From: Chloroflexota bacterium
GTDB lineage: Bacteria > Chloroflexota > JAJPGV01
DNA: 64,000 bases
Assembly: GCA_021325635.1 (NCBI GenBank)
Contig: JAJPGV010000056.1
Location: 193,037-257,036, forward strand
Direction: 5' to 3'
Part shown: positions 55,216 through 63,441 of the stretch, piece by piece
Layout of the letters: every line of letters begins with the position of its first letter
How positions within the stretch are numbered: the stretch's first letter is position 1
Translations under genes and position numbers: made by a program
The notes under the pieces: model-generated
What the model was told of the DNA's origin: nothing
Databases searched by the model: none
The model's input: only the letters and a program-made list of their open reading frames with translations

Positions 55216-55674
55216 CTACGCGGCTGGCGCTTTGGCCAGGCAGTCGGCACACTGCCCTGAGAACTCCAGCGTGTGGGTGTCGACCTGGAAGTTCAATGCG
55301 TCGGCCAGATCCCGGATCGCTTCTTCGATGCGGGCAGCGTCGACGGGCAGCACTCGTCCGCAGGTTCGGCAGATCAAATGGTGGTGGTGGCCCTCGTCGC
55401 ACACCGTGTAGCCATGACAGCCATCCAGGTGGATGCGGCTCAATATGCCGCGCTTCTCCAGCAGCTCGAGGGTGCGATAGACGGTGGCTCGACCGATGCC
55501 GCCCGGACGCAATTCATCGACGAGGCCTTCGGGGTTAAAGGCGCCTGCCTTTGCCGCGACCGATCGGACGACCGTCTCACGCTGCCCGGTGAGGCGCAGC
55601 CCGTCGTCTCCAAGCCGTCGCAGGATCTCATCCGCGCGAGAGCGATTGGCCGAACGCCGCTGAGCAGTCATCAT
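55216..55674 (-). CDS. Fur-family metal-dependent repressor, probably Nur-like
   Basis: 152 residues from ATG 55674. N-terminal winged helix with RLTGQRETVVRSV, ATVYRTLELLEKRGILSRI; then a His-rich CDEGHHHHLICRTCG (metal and Zn sites) and second Cys pair CADCLAK at the end, the structural zinc site. It is convergent with cbiO. A Nur-type box stands in front of the cbiMQO operon, which suggests nickel-dependent repression of that operon; Fur, Zur or PerR action cannot be ruled out by sequence alone. GTG 55707 would add eleven residues. Confidence 0.84.
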   Translation of the reverse strand: MMTAQRRSANRSRADEILRRLGDDGLRLTGQRETVVRSVAAKAGAFNPEGLVDELRPGGIGRATVYRTLELLEKRGILSRIHLDGCHGYTVCDEGHHHHLICRTCGRVLPVDAARIEEAIRDLADALNFQVDTHTLEFSGQCADCLAKAPAA

Positions 55675-55743
55675 CCGAGAGGATAGCGCCAGCGACCTGA
55701 ATGCCACCGGCGTCCGGCACGGCGCGGCGTTGTGAGCGGTTGC

Positions 55744-56706
55744 TTACGACAGCAGGACGTGGGCAGCCACGAAGGCGCCATAGGCGAGCACCAGAACCAT
55801 GCCCTGCCAGCGGCTCACGCGGCCGCGCCACAAGAATAGGCCTGCCAGCCAGGTGACAGCGACGGAAACCGGCCAATCAAAGGTGCGAACGAGCGGTGGC
55901 ACCTCGACTGGCGTAGCGACGGCGATGACCCCCAGGTTGAAGAGCAGGAAATACAGCAGCGTGCCTACCAAGTTTCCCGCAGCCACTTCGGGCCGGCCTT
56001 CCCTGGCCGGCACCGCCTGCCGAACCACTTCTTCGAGCTCGATGACCGCGGGGCCGATGACCATGCCCATGACGAGCGGCGGAATCGGAAATCCTGCCAC
56101 CAGGGCTTGTGCCCCGGTCGCCAGCAGCTCGCCTCCCAAGGTGATGGCCACGAGCCCGATGATAGTCAAGGCGACCGACCTGGCCTTCGAAGGCCGTTCG
56201 CGCTCGTACTCCTCGAGCGCCTCGGATTCGAAGAAGGTGTGGCCACGGCTCAGCAGCACGAGGCCGGTCATCCCGGCGCCGAAGAGGAGCAGCAGGATAA
56301 CGCCGATGGGTCGCATGAGTGTGGGTCGAAGGAGGCCCACGCCGGCGATGATCGGCGTCGCCACAAAGATGGCGAGGATCGGTTTCGGCAGCTGCACCTT
56401 CAACGGGTACAGCACCGATCCCAGCCCCAGCGCCATGCACACCAGGAAGATTGCCCCGCCGAAGACGGCGCCCAGCGCCAGCTCACCGAAGCCGCTTCCT
56501 CCCGAGGCCAGCCCCACGGCAGTGTTTTCGGCTTCCATGCCGGACAGCATGGTGGTGATGGCGAAGGTGCTGAGCCCAATCATCGATGCCACGCCCACCA
56601 GGCCCTTGAGGAAGGTCTCGGTGGCTACGACGACGAGGACGGCGCCCGCCACGAACATCAGCACGGCTACAACCGGATTCTGGGCGGCTGACTCTAGCGC
56701 TGCCAT
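55744..56706 (-). CDS. Ca2+/cation antiporter (CaCA, Na_Ca_ex family)
   Basis: 320-residue membrane protein with about ten helices. Two inverted alpha-repeat regions of the exchanger family are seen: FAITTMLSGMEAENTAVG with GSGFGELALGAVFGG in the first half, and VMGMVIGPAVIELEEV with AAGNLVGTLLYFLLFN in the second. The acidic residues (Glu in GMEAEN and IELEEV) are the likely ion ligands. A central hydrophilic loop (EALEEYERERPSKAR) links the halves. It exchanges Ca2+ or other cations for Na+ or H+. Thirteen-base overlap with the DUF2127 gene before it. Confidence 0.82.
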   Translation of the reverse strand: MAALESAAQNPVVAVLMFVAGAVLVVVATETFLKGLVGVASMIGLSTFAITTMLSGMEAENTAVGLASGGSGFGELALGAVFGGAIFLVCMALGLGSVLYPLKVQLPKPILAIFVATPIIAGVGLLRPTLMRPIGVILLLLFGAGMTGLVLLSRGHTFFESEALEEYERERPSKARSVALTIIGLVAITLGGELLATGAQALVAGFPIPPLVMGMVIGPAVIELEEVVRQAVPAREGRPEVAAGNLVGTLLYFLLFNLGVIAVATPVEVPPLVRTFDWPVSVAVTWLAGLFLWRGRVSRWQGMVLVLAYGAFVAAHVLLS

Positions 56707-57182
56707 GCGGCGCCCCTGGTGGTTCGCGGCGATCGCCGGCGGCTTGTCAGGTATCCCACGATGAGGACGTTCAGGACAAGGATCCCTGCTTTGAACCCGC
56801 TTGGCTGCCGGATCATTTCGTAGATCTCATAGGGGATGAAGGCAGCGGTCTCTACGAGGATGAAGTACTCTACCCACACCTGCCCGAGCCACAGCCCTGC
56901 AGCCTCTACCACATGGAGGACCAGGTAGGCGGTGGCGATCGCGGCCAGCGTCAGGAGCGCCGTCCGGCTGATCTGGGGAAGCCAGTGGATCAGCAGGTTG
57001 GCAATGACGTCATGCGGGTCCTCGCGCAGCTCTTCGGCGAACAAACCCTGCAGGGGGTGCGTGATGTTCCTGGCGTGGAGGACCAGCAGTGTGACGGCCG
57101 CGACGAGGAAGAAGATGGCACCGATCGACTTCTCTATCGCGAGCAGTGTGATGCCCAGGGATCTGTCCGGCGACGATGCCAC
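56694..57182 (-). CDS. DUF2127 family membrane protein
   Basis: 162 residues with four helices (about 18-37, 68-90, 98-118, 128-148). The N-terminal ITLLAIEKSIGAIFFLVAA and the EDPHDVIANLLIHWLP segment are family markers of DUF2127, a group without known function. It starts at ATG 57182 and ends within the exchanger gene, so both are likely co-transcribed. Confidence 0.78.
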   Translation of the reverse strand: MASSPDRSLGITLLAIEKSIGAIFFLVAAVTLLVLHARNITHPLQGLFAEELREDPHDVIANLLIHWLPQISRTALLTLAAIATAYLVLHVVEAAGLWLGQVWVEYFILVETAAFIPYEIYEMIRQPSGFKAGILVLNVLIVGYLTSRRRSPRTTRGAAWQR

Positions 57183-57246
57183 GAGGCAATCGTTTCACAG
57201 CGCTGCTGTTAGGACGGCTCTCGTCAGCGTTGCCTTCAGCTCGAGG

Positions 57247-57846
57247 TCATTCGTGGAGGGCTTGCCACCCTTCCTTGAGGCCGTAGAAGACGATCACCAG
57301 CCCGGCCAGCGGATCGGCCCACCACAGCCCCAGGGCCGCGTTGAGGACGAGCCCCAGCAGCACTGCGCAGGCGAGGTAGGCATCCACCAGCGTCACGCGG
57401 CCCTCAGCTTTCAGGACGGGGTGATCGAGCGCCGCGCCAGTGCCCATCTTGCCGAATGCCAGCGCCAGCATCACCGCGCAGGTGATGGCGGTCCAAGCCA
57501 TGCCTGCTGGCGACGCGGCCGGCCGTCCCCCCGCTGCCAGGATGAAGGCCGCCTGGGCAGCGACGTAAATCGCGATGGCGATGAAGCCACCGCCGATCAA
57601 GTGCATGGCCGTGCGCTCGCGCGTACCGCCGCTGTTCGTCAGCTGCCAGACCACCACGGTGGAGGCGCCGATCTCGACGAGGGAATCCAACCCAAAGCCG
57701 GCAAGGGCCACCGAGCCCGCTCGAATGGCGGCGATCGCCAGGACGATGACGCCAACCACATTCCAGCCTAGGGTGAGGTACTCCAGGGTAAGCCCGCGCC
57801 TGAGCAATGCCGATCTTTGGGCGCTGTCCAGATGGCTAACCGCCAT
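57247..57846 (-). CDS. cation diffusion facilitator (CDF)-like transporter
   Basis: 199 residues with six predicted helices. The CDF metal site residues appear as ALAGFGLDSLVE in helix 2 (Asp; the usual neighbouring His/Asp is Gly-Leu here) and LKAEGRVTLVDAYLACA in helix 5 (Glu and Asp). It stops right after the membrane part, so the cytoplasmic CDF domain is missing, as in the short cation-transporter group. It probably exports divalent metal using the proton gradient. ATG at 57846; divergent from the DUF2892 gene. Confidence 0.8.
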   Translation of the reverse strand: MAVSHLDSAQRSALLRRGLTLEYLTLGWNVVGVIVLAIAAIRAGSVALAGFGLDSLVEIGASTVVVWQLTNSGGTRERTAMHLIGGGFIAIAIYVAAQAAFILAAGGRPAASPAGMAWTAITCAVMLALAFGKMGTGAALDHPVLKAEGRVTLVDAYLACAVLLGLVLNAALGLWWADPLAGLVIVFYGLKEGWQALHE

Positions 57847-58000
57847 GGCGCGGACCGGTCACGAGAGGCGAGCTTAGCACGAGCATGCTCCACCTTTGCA
57901 CGTCAGACAGAAGGACTGGGCGACCGATTCTATGCCGACCAACCAGCGCCTCCTTTATTGCGAATTCCAAGGTTGTTTAAGCGCCGTTTATCTTCGCGAA

Positions 58001-58017
58001 ACTACATTGTGTGTAGT
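58001..58017. promoter_or_regulatory. palindrome upstream of the DUF2892 gene
   Basis: ACTACA-N5-TGTAGT, a perfect 6-base dyad, 24 bases before the ATG at 58041 and in an AT-rich divergent promoter zone. The TACA/TGTA core is like sites of BlaI/CopY-type repressors, but none is encoded in this window. Confidence 0.4.
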
Positions 58018-58040
58018 AACACGCAGCGAGGAATAGATTC

Positions 58041-58247
58041 ATGGCTTTCATTACTTTCATGAACAAGCCGTTCGGACGGATCGCCCGTATCGCCGCCGGC
58101 GCAGCGCTCATCGTTTGGGGATTTGGCTTCAGCGGGGGAACGGCCGTTGGTGTAATTGTGGGTGTAATTGGCATCGCACCCCTGGCCATGGGCCTGTGGG
58201 GCCGCTGCCTGCCACAGCTCCTCATGCGGGCGAGTGCGGCTCACTAG
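58041..58247 (+). CDS. DUF2892 (YgaP-like) membrane protein
   Basis: 68 residues. FITFMNKPFGRIARIAAGAAL and the two helices after it (IVWGFGFSGGTAVGVIVGVIGIAPL) match DUF2892 proteins, which are often found with rhodanese or sulfur genes; the closing LWGRCLPQLL keeps the family's Cys. ATG at 58041 with GAGGA eight bases upstream. Stands alone behind a palindromic operator-like site. Confidence 0.75.
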   Translation: MAFITFMNKPFGRIARIAAGAALIVWGFGFSGGTAVGVIVGVIGIAPLAMGLWGRCLPQLLMRASAAH

Positions 58248-58381
58248 CAGCTCCAGACGGCATGGTCTCAATCCGGCGCCGGCGCAGCCGCCGCTGGCCT
58301 CCCTGCCCCTACGGCAGGATTGGCACCCTGCGGCATTGACCGGCCGAAGCGTGACCCTCGCGTCTACGCACCAGGCAGCGT

Positions 58382-59011
58382 CTACGCGGCGAGCTGGAAG
58401 GGCGGATAACGATCGGTCGTGAGCAGGAAAGCGTAGGCCGCGACGCGCACGGACCAGCGGTACACACCCACTACGAAATCGAACAGCGAGCGCGGGTAGC
58501 GGCCGGTGAAGAGAATCGCGAACCAGGCGATGACCACGCACACGAAGGCCGCAATACCCAGGAACCACAGCACGATGTAATGCGGAATGGCCAGCAGCCA
58601 CTTGACCAGCGGCAGCCAGCGATTCAGGTCGCGCTGTGCGTCGGGGTAGGGAATCTCCAGGTGGACAGCCTGCTCTTCGTCCGTGGAGGGATACTCGTCG
58701 CGCAGCAGCGCGAGGTAGGCGGATACGCGAAGGCTGAATTTCGTCAGGGCGATGTTCCAATCGAACCACCAGCGCGGGTACTTCTGGCGAAAGACCAGCA
58801 TGAGCATCGTGGCCAGGAAGAGGACTCCCCCCGAACCCACGGCGAAGTTGGCGGAGCTGGCGCGAAGCGTTGGCCCCGTCACCAGCACCAGGATGACGAC
58901 GACGGGGATCGCCGTGAATACCCGGAAGAAGGTGGTCAGGCGGTCCAGGTCTCGATCCGGGTAATCGATCTCGACGTTGGCGGGAAATGCTGCCGGAACG
59001 TTGTCGATCAT
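58382..59011 (-). CDS. DUF4389 domain membrane protein
   Basis: 209 residues, four to five helices, with the repeated DUF4389 pattern: a strand-like [19 protein letters not shown] then helices, and later [29 protein letters not shown], with [26 protein letters not shown]. The family is common in high-GC bacteria with no known function. ATG 59011 starts three bases after the stop of a small membrane protein gene, so the two form an operon. Confidence 0.78.
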   Translation of the reverse strand: MIDNVPAAFPANVEIDYPDRDLDRLTTFFRVFTAIPVVVILVLVTGPTLRASSANFAVGSGGVLFLATMLMLVFRQKYPRWWFDWNIALTKFSLRVSAYLALLRDEYPSTDEEQAVHLEIPYPDAQRDLNRWLPLVKWLLAIPHYIVLWFLGIAAFVCVVIAWFAILFTGRYPRSLFDFVVGVYRWSVRVAAYAFLLTTDRYPPFQLAA

Positions 59012-59014
59012 CGG

Positions 59015-59149
59015 CTAATCCCTCGACGATCCGCGGCCGCGCTGCCATCCGGCGCCGGGCGCGTGCGACAAGAACACCAGCAGCAGAAACACGATGGAGA
59101 GATCCTGGACCCAGTTGGGCCAGCCAAGCCACCACGTGACGATGTCCAT
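59015..59149 (-). CDS. small membrane protein (44 residues)
   Basis: Too short for usual gene finding but convincing: AGGAGG stands six bases before the ATG at 59149, a Trp-rich amphipathic start (DIVTWWLGWPNWVQDL) is followed by one helix SIVFLLLVFLSHA, and the stop is three bases before the DUF4389 gene. Likely a partner subunit of that membrane protein. Family unknown. Confidence 0.55.
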   Translation of the reverse strand: MDIVTWWLGWPNWVQDLSIVFLLLVFLSHAPGAGWQRGRGSSRD

Positions 59150-59355
59150 GACATTCCTCCTGAAATGTGTAGGCCGTTCGTCTTCAGTCTCGCGCGCTTC
59201 GCCAAACGAAGCCATGTACAAGCCGCAAAGGGATGATGAATGCCAGCTTCCGTCCGCCTCATAGTACACCGGCGGACGGCGGTCGGTTGCCGATCGAGAC
59301 TGATACCGTCATGGTCTACTGGAACGACCCCAGCAAAAACAAAGGAGCACGCATC

Positions 59356-59706
59356 GTGGGAGCACCAATCGTTCACTTCGAGATCATGGGCGGCGAAGGC
59401 AGTCAGCTCGAGAAGTTCTATTCCGAGCTGTTGGGCTGGAAGATCGACAGCAACAATCCGATGAACTACGGCGTGGTCGAAACCGGCGGCTCCGGTGGCA
59501 TCAATGGCGGTGTTGGTGCGAACATGGATGGCACAGCCCGCGTCACGGTCTACGCGCAGGTCGACGACCTGCAGGCCACGCTCAACAGAGCCGAGCAGCT
59601 TGGCGGCAAGACAATCCTTGCCCCGACGGAGGTGCCCGGAGGCCCAAAACTGGCGATGTTCGCCGATCCCGCGGGTAACGTGACGGGCTTAGTTACCGGC
59701 ATGTAA
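59356..59706 (+). CDS. VOC family protein (glyoxalase-like)
   Basis: 116-residue single-domain VOC protein: VHFEIMGGEGSQLEKFYSELLGW at the N-terminus, YAQVDDLQATLNRAEQLGG and PKLAMFADPAGNVTGL at the end. It is of the type annotated as glyoxalase/bleomycin-resistance with unknown substrate. The GTG at 59356 is chosen because AAAGGAG stands eight bases ahead; the frame is open further up but without family sequence. A perfect 12-base hairpin follows the stop. Confidence 0.82.
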   Translation: MGAPIVHFEIMGGEGSQLEKFYSELLGWKIDSNNPMNYGVVETGGSGGINGGVGANMDGTARVTVYAQVDDLQATLNRAEQLGGKTILAPTEVPGGPKLAMFADPAGNVTGLVTGM

Positions 59707-59721
59707 CCTCTGCGCGTCTGA

Positions 59722-59753
59722 GGCCCGACGGCCCCTGAACCGGCCGTCGGGCC
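59722..59753 (+). terminator. 12-base-pair hairpin after the VOC gene
   Basis: GGCCCGACGGCC (59722-59733) and GGCCGTCGGGCC (59742-59753) form a perfect stem with an 8-base loop, 16 bases after the VOC stop. There is no clear T-run behind it, as is common in high-GC genomes. Confidence 0.65.
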
Positions 59754-59884
59754 CTGTCCGCTTCGTCGAAGGGCGACTGGGTGTCATGCCCCGGAGCCCG
59801 GAGCAGCCGCGGCGTCCGCAATGCTCGTGGTTCCCTTGCCTCACTGTTACGTCGCGTCCCTCGCTGCGTTGCAGATCTGTAGAC

Positions 59885-61222
59885 ATGGCCGGCAGAGAGA
59901 GGCGAGGGCGCGCGATCGTCGTGGCAGCGCTGGGGGCGCTCTTGACGGGTGCCCTAGTCTGGCCCGCGGCCGCGGCGGCCGACGTGGCGGAGTTGGTGCC
60001 CGATGGCGCCCCCAGCCTGGTAACGGTCGAGCCAGCGCAGGGCGGTGGCTTTCGCTACCTCGTCGACGGTCAGCCCTCGGTATTCATCGGAGTAGGCTAC
60101 AACCCCATCTACCGCTATCTGCCGGATGGCGAGCGCGAATCCAACTATCGGCGTGACTTTGCCATGCTGCGCGATGCGGGAGTTAACATCATCACCGGCT
60201 GGGACGAGGACAAGGGCTACGAGCAGGACGCCTTCGACGAGCTGACCCTCACCGTGGCCGACCAGCACGGCCTGGGCGTGGTGATGCCAATGTACCTGCC
60301 GCCGGAAGGCGACTACGAAAACCCGGCGCTGGTCGATGCCCTGCTGGATTCCGCACGAGAGCGCATCGAGCAATTCAAGGACTTTCACGCTGTGCGCATG
60401 TGGGGCCTGGGCAACGAAGTGCTGTGGGAGATGCCGCCGGAGCAGCACCCGGCCTTCATCCGCGCCTATCTGCAGCTCGCCGACCTGTTTCACGAGCTCG
60501 ATCCCAACCACCCCGTCGTCTATCGCGAGGCGGAAGACCGCTTCGTGCCCGAGATCGTGCAGGCGCTGCGCGACACTGGCGACATGCGGCCCTGGCTGCT
60601 GTACGGCACCAACATCTACAACCACGACGTCCGGCCCATCCTGAGCCATTGGCCCGAATACGGACTCGACCGTCCGCTGATCGTCAGTGAGTTCGGGACG
60701 CAGGGCGACACGCCCGATCAGCGAGCGCAGGGCTACCTGGCGATGTGGCGCTCGATTCGCTGCTATCCCTACGTCCTGGGCGGTGCGCCCTACGCCTGGA
60801 CCACGGCCGGTCCCGAGCCAACCGACAAGATCTGGGGCCTCATGGACGCCCAGAGCCGGCCGGTTGACGGGACCTTTGGCCTGCTGAGCGCAGCCTGGCG
60901 TGCAGATACCGTGGACGGCGCCAGCGGCTGCCAGCCTGCGGCGCAGCCGGAGTTCGTCCCGCCCTCCAGTCCGCTGCCGCAGCCGCGAGCTCCGGCGCCG
61001 CGGCCCACAGTCGGTGTGGCGCTGAGCCTGTCCGTGGGATCAGCTGGCCAGGCCAAACCCAGCGTCGCTACCCTTCCCTCGCCGACGGCAGGTCCTCAGT
61101 CGCAGAAGCCGGCCAGTTCGAGTCCGGCCGCGCACCCTCCCGCTCGCCCTCGACCCTCCCCTGTGGGCACGCCGCCGCCGATCTGCCGCGTCAATCACTC
61201 GCTGCGCGTCTGCCGCCACTGA
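59885..61222 (+). CDS. secreted glycoside hydrolase-like TIM-barrel protein
   Basis: 445 residues from ATG 59885. A signal peptide (AIVVAALGALLTGALVWPAAAAA) points to export. The body resembles the catalytic barrel of GH2/GH5-type enzymes: FIGVGYNPIYRYLP, ITGWDEDKG, then a likely acid/base Glu in MWGLGNEV near 180 and a likely nucleophile Glu in IVSEFGTQG near 265. The last 90 residues are Pro/Ser/Ala-rich and low in complexity, probably a cell-wall linker, ending CRVNHSLRVCRH. The upstream ATG at 59786 gives no better signal. Substrate cannot be stated. Confidence 0.72.
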   Translation: MAGRERRGRAIVVAALGALLTGALVWPAAAAADVAELVPDGAPSLVTVEPAQGGGFRYLVDGQPSVFIGVGYNPIYRYLPDGERESNYRRDFAMLRDAGVNIITGWDEDKGYEQDAFDELTLTVADQHGLGVVMPMYLPPEGDYENPALVDALLDSARERIEQFKDFHAVRMWGLGNEVLWEMPPEQHPAFIRAYLQLADLFHELDPNHPVVYREAEDRFVPEIVQALRDTGDMRPWLLYGTNIYNHDVRPILSHWPEYGLDRPLIVSEFGTQGDTPDQRAQGYLAMWRSIRCYPYVLGGAPYAWTTAGPEPTDKIWGLMDAQSRPVDGTFGLLSAAWRADTVDGASGCQPAAQPEFVPPSSPLPQPRAPAPRPTVGVALSLSVGSAGQAKPSVATLPSPTAGPQSQKPASSSPAAHPPARPRPSPVGTPPPICRVNHSLRVCRH

Positions 61223-61409
61223 GGCGCACCCTCGCAGAACGCCAGGCATCCGACAGCGAATTCGAGGTTTACAGATCGACGATGCCCCAGCCCTTGCGTT
61301 CGGCCGCGTTTAGGGGCACAATGCCTGCTAGTTTCGGACGAACAGTCCGTCGGGATGCCTACCGGAAGGGGTATCACGTATCTCTCGTGCGTGAGGAGTT
61401 GAACCGAAA

Positions 61410-62522
61410 ATGTCGACAGTGATTGATTGCGACTCGCACTTTCTGCCACACGACGCCTTCGACGACGTCGATCCGGCCTTTGCCAGCCGGGCGCCGAGGT
61501 TTGTCTTCGGCAGCGGCGGCAAGGAGATCGTGGTCTACAACGAGCGCACGAGTCAGCTGCCGGCGTACATGGCCAACTACCCAAGCGTGTATCAGTTCGC
61601 TCGCCGCACGGCAGGCGTCTTCGACGCGGACGCGCGGGTTGCCGACCTGGCCAAGATCGGGGTGGACCGCCAGGTGCTGGTGCCCAACAACGGCCCGTTC
61701 GGCTATGACGTTGATCCGCAGTTGGGAGCCAGCGTCTGCCGCTCGTACAACAACGCCGTGGCCAGAGCGATCGAGAAGCACCCCGGCAGGTTCATCGGCC
61801 TGGCGGTGATGCCCATGCAGGACGTCAAGCTGGCGGTGGAGGAGCTGGAGCGGTCGGTCCTGGAGCTGGGGCTGCATGCTCCTCAGATCGGCACCAACGT
61901 CCTCGACCGGAACCTCGACGAGTACGAGCTCTGGCCGTTCTATGAGAAGGTCGAGGCGCTGGGCGTGCCGCTGATCGTCCACTCATCGCACCTGTCCGTG
62001 ACAGGCGGATCGCATCGCTACAAGCGCTATCGCTTCGGCAACGCCCTGCAGTTCCCCGCCGAGGCCTCGCTGGCCATCGGCTCGCTGATCTGCGGCGAGG
62101 TGCTGGAAAACTTCCCGAAGCTGCGGGTCGGATTCCTGGAGGCCGGCGCGGGCTTCCTGCCCTACCTGTTCGATCGCCTGGACGAGGTGGCGGTTGAAGA
62201 GCCGCAGTACACCAAGCTCAAGCTCAAGAAGCTGCCCACGGAATACCTGGACCAGCTGTGGTTCTCGTTCAACATCAAAACCGAGGCGAAGTCGCTGCCC
62301 TTCCTCATCGAGCGCATTGGGGCCTCGCGGCTGATGCTGAGCAGCGATTACCCTCACGCGCTGGCCGGCTCAGGCGCCAACACGGTGGAATTCCTGCGCT
62401 CGCTCGACACGGTCTCGGAGGAAGACAAGGCGCAGATGGCAGGTCTCAATGCCGCGCGGCTGTTCGGGCTGAAAGACGTCGCCGCCAACCAGTCGGATCG
62501 AGCTCTGGCGGCGGCTGTCTAA
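61410..62522 (+). CDS. amidohydrolase (ACMSD-like, Amidohydro_2)
   Basis: 370-residue metal-dependent hydrolase/decarboxylase. VIDCDSHFLPHD at the N-terminus has a D-x-H (the H-x-H of the family partly replaced); metal or catalytic His lies in PLIVHSSHLS near 190, and the active Asp in LMLSSDYPHALAG near 310. FLEAGAGFLPYLFDRLDE is also typical. Relatives include 2-amino-3-carboxymuconate semialdehyde decarboxylase and 2,3-dihydroxybenzoate decarboxylases, so aromatic acid breakdown is likely but not proved. ATG at 61410 with GAGGAG about ten bases before. Convergent with the modA gene. Confidence 0.82.
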   Translation: MSTVIDCDSHFLPHDAFDDVDPAFASRAPRFVFGSGGKEIVVYNERTSQLPAYMANYPSVYQFARRTAGVFDADARVADLAKIGVDRQVLVPNNGPFGYDVDPQLGASVCRSYNNAVARAIEKHPGRFIGLAVMPMQDVKLAVEELERSVLELGLHAPQIGTNVLDRNLDEYELWPFYEKVEALGVPLIVHSSHLSVTGGSHRYKRYRFGNALQFPAEASLAIGSLICGEVLENFPKLRVGFLEAGAGFLPYLFDRLDEVAVEEPQYTKLKLKKLPTEYLDQLWFSFNIKTEAKSLPFLIERIGASRLMLSSDYPHALAGSGANTVEFLRSLDTVSEEDKAQMAGLNAARLFGLKDVAANQSDRALAAAV

Positions 62523-62551
62523 CCCGATTCCCGCCGCCAGGCTGGCGGATA

Positions 62552-63391
62552 TCAGACGGCCGCTAGCAGACCGTTCTGGCGAAGGATCGCCTGCCCGGCA
62601 GGGCTCAAGACGTAGTCGATGAATGCCCTGCCTCCCGTGGGATTGGCCGCTCCCTTGACCGCAGCCATGGGGTAATCGGCCAGGATGTTGAACTGGTCCG
62701 GGATAGTCAGCGTTTTCACGTGATCCTTCACCGCGGGGGCGCTGACGTCAGATACGTACAGGATCCCGGCATCTGCCTCGTTGAGCTGGATTCGGGAGAG
62801 GACAGCCTTCACGTCGGGCTCCTGGGAGACCACGTTGGCCAGCACGCGGCGGTTGAAGTCGGGACCAAACGCACCATCGGAGCTCATCTTCTCCAGGGCT
62901 TGGCGAGCATAGGCGCCGGCGGGCACGGTCTGCTGCTCGAGAACCACCTTGATGCCTGGCTTGCCCAGGTCCTGCAGCTGGGTTACGGCGGCGCTGCCGG
63001 CCGGGACGACAGCAACGAGCTTGTTGTGGGCAAAGATCGTCGGGGCGCCATCAATCGTGCCGTCCTGCTGAGCACCGGTCATGTTGGCGCTGTCGGCAGA
63101 GGCGAACACGTCCGCCTTCGCGCCCTGCGCCATCTGCGTGCGTAGGGTCGGCGTCCCGGCGAAGTTCATCGTGAGCTTGGCGCCGGGATGCGCGGCTTCG
63201 ATCTGGCCCTTCATTTGATTGAAGGCATCGGTCAGCGATGCGGCCGCAAAGACGGTTATTTCTCCCGAGAAAGGATCGGGCTGCGCGGCGGCGGAGCTGA
63301 CCGACGGCCCGGCGCCCCCTCCGCAGGCGGCCAGGAATACCGCGACGACGACAAGCAGGCTGAATAGGCGCAGCAAGGGGCAGCTCCTCAT
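62552..63391 (-). CDS. modA: molybdate ABC transporter substrate-binding lipoprotein ModA
   Basis: 279 residues from ATG 63391. Lipobox FLAAC at residue 23, then a low-complexity linker and the ModA domain: ITVFAAASLTDAFNQM with the oxyanion-binding Ser, LTMNFAGTPTLRTQM with the second, GAKADVFASADSANM, and near the end PTGGRAFIDYVLSPAGQAIL. It binds molybdate or tungstate outside the cell and delivers it to ModB. ATG 63418 would add nine residues before the signal. The ModB gene lies upstream on the same strand, 50 bases away, so the order here is modB-modA, unlike the usual modA-modB-modC. Confidence 0.9.
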   Translation of the reverse strand: MRSCPLLRLFSLLVVVAVFLAACGGGAGPSVSSAAAQPDPFSGEITVFAAASLTDAFNQMKGQIEAAHPGAKLTMNFAGTPTLRTQMAQGAKADVFASADSANMTGAQQDGTIDGAPTIFAHNKLVAVVPAGSAAVTQLQDLGKPGIKVVLEQQTVPAGAYARQALEKMSSDGAFGPDFNRRVLANVVSQEPDVKAVLSRIQLNEADAGILYVSDVSAPAVKDHVKTLTIPDQFNILADYPMAAVKGAANPTGGRAFIDYVLSPAGQAILRQNGLLAAV

Positions 63392-63441
63392 TCCGGATTC
63401 GGCCGTGCGATCCATCATACAAACGACCGGACGCCCCAGGG

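Noticed and set aside
58002-59135. 377-codon minus-strand open frame
   Set aside because: Shares DNA with the DUF4389 gene in a different frame and has Arg/Pro-rich noise composition.
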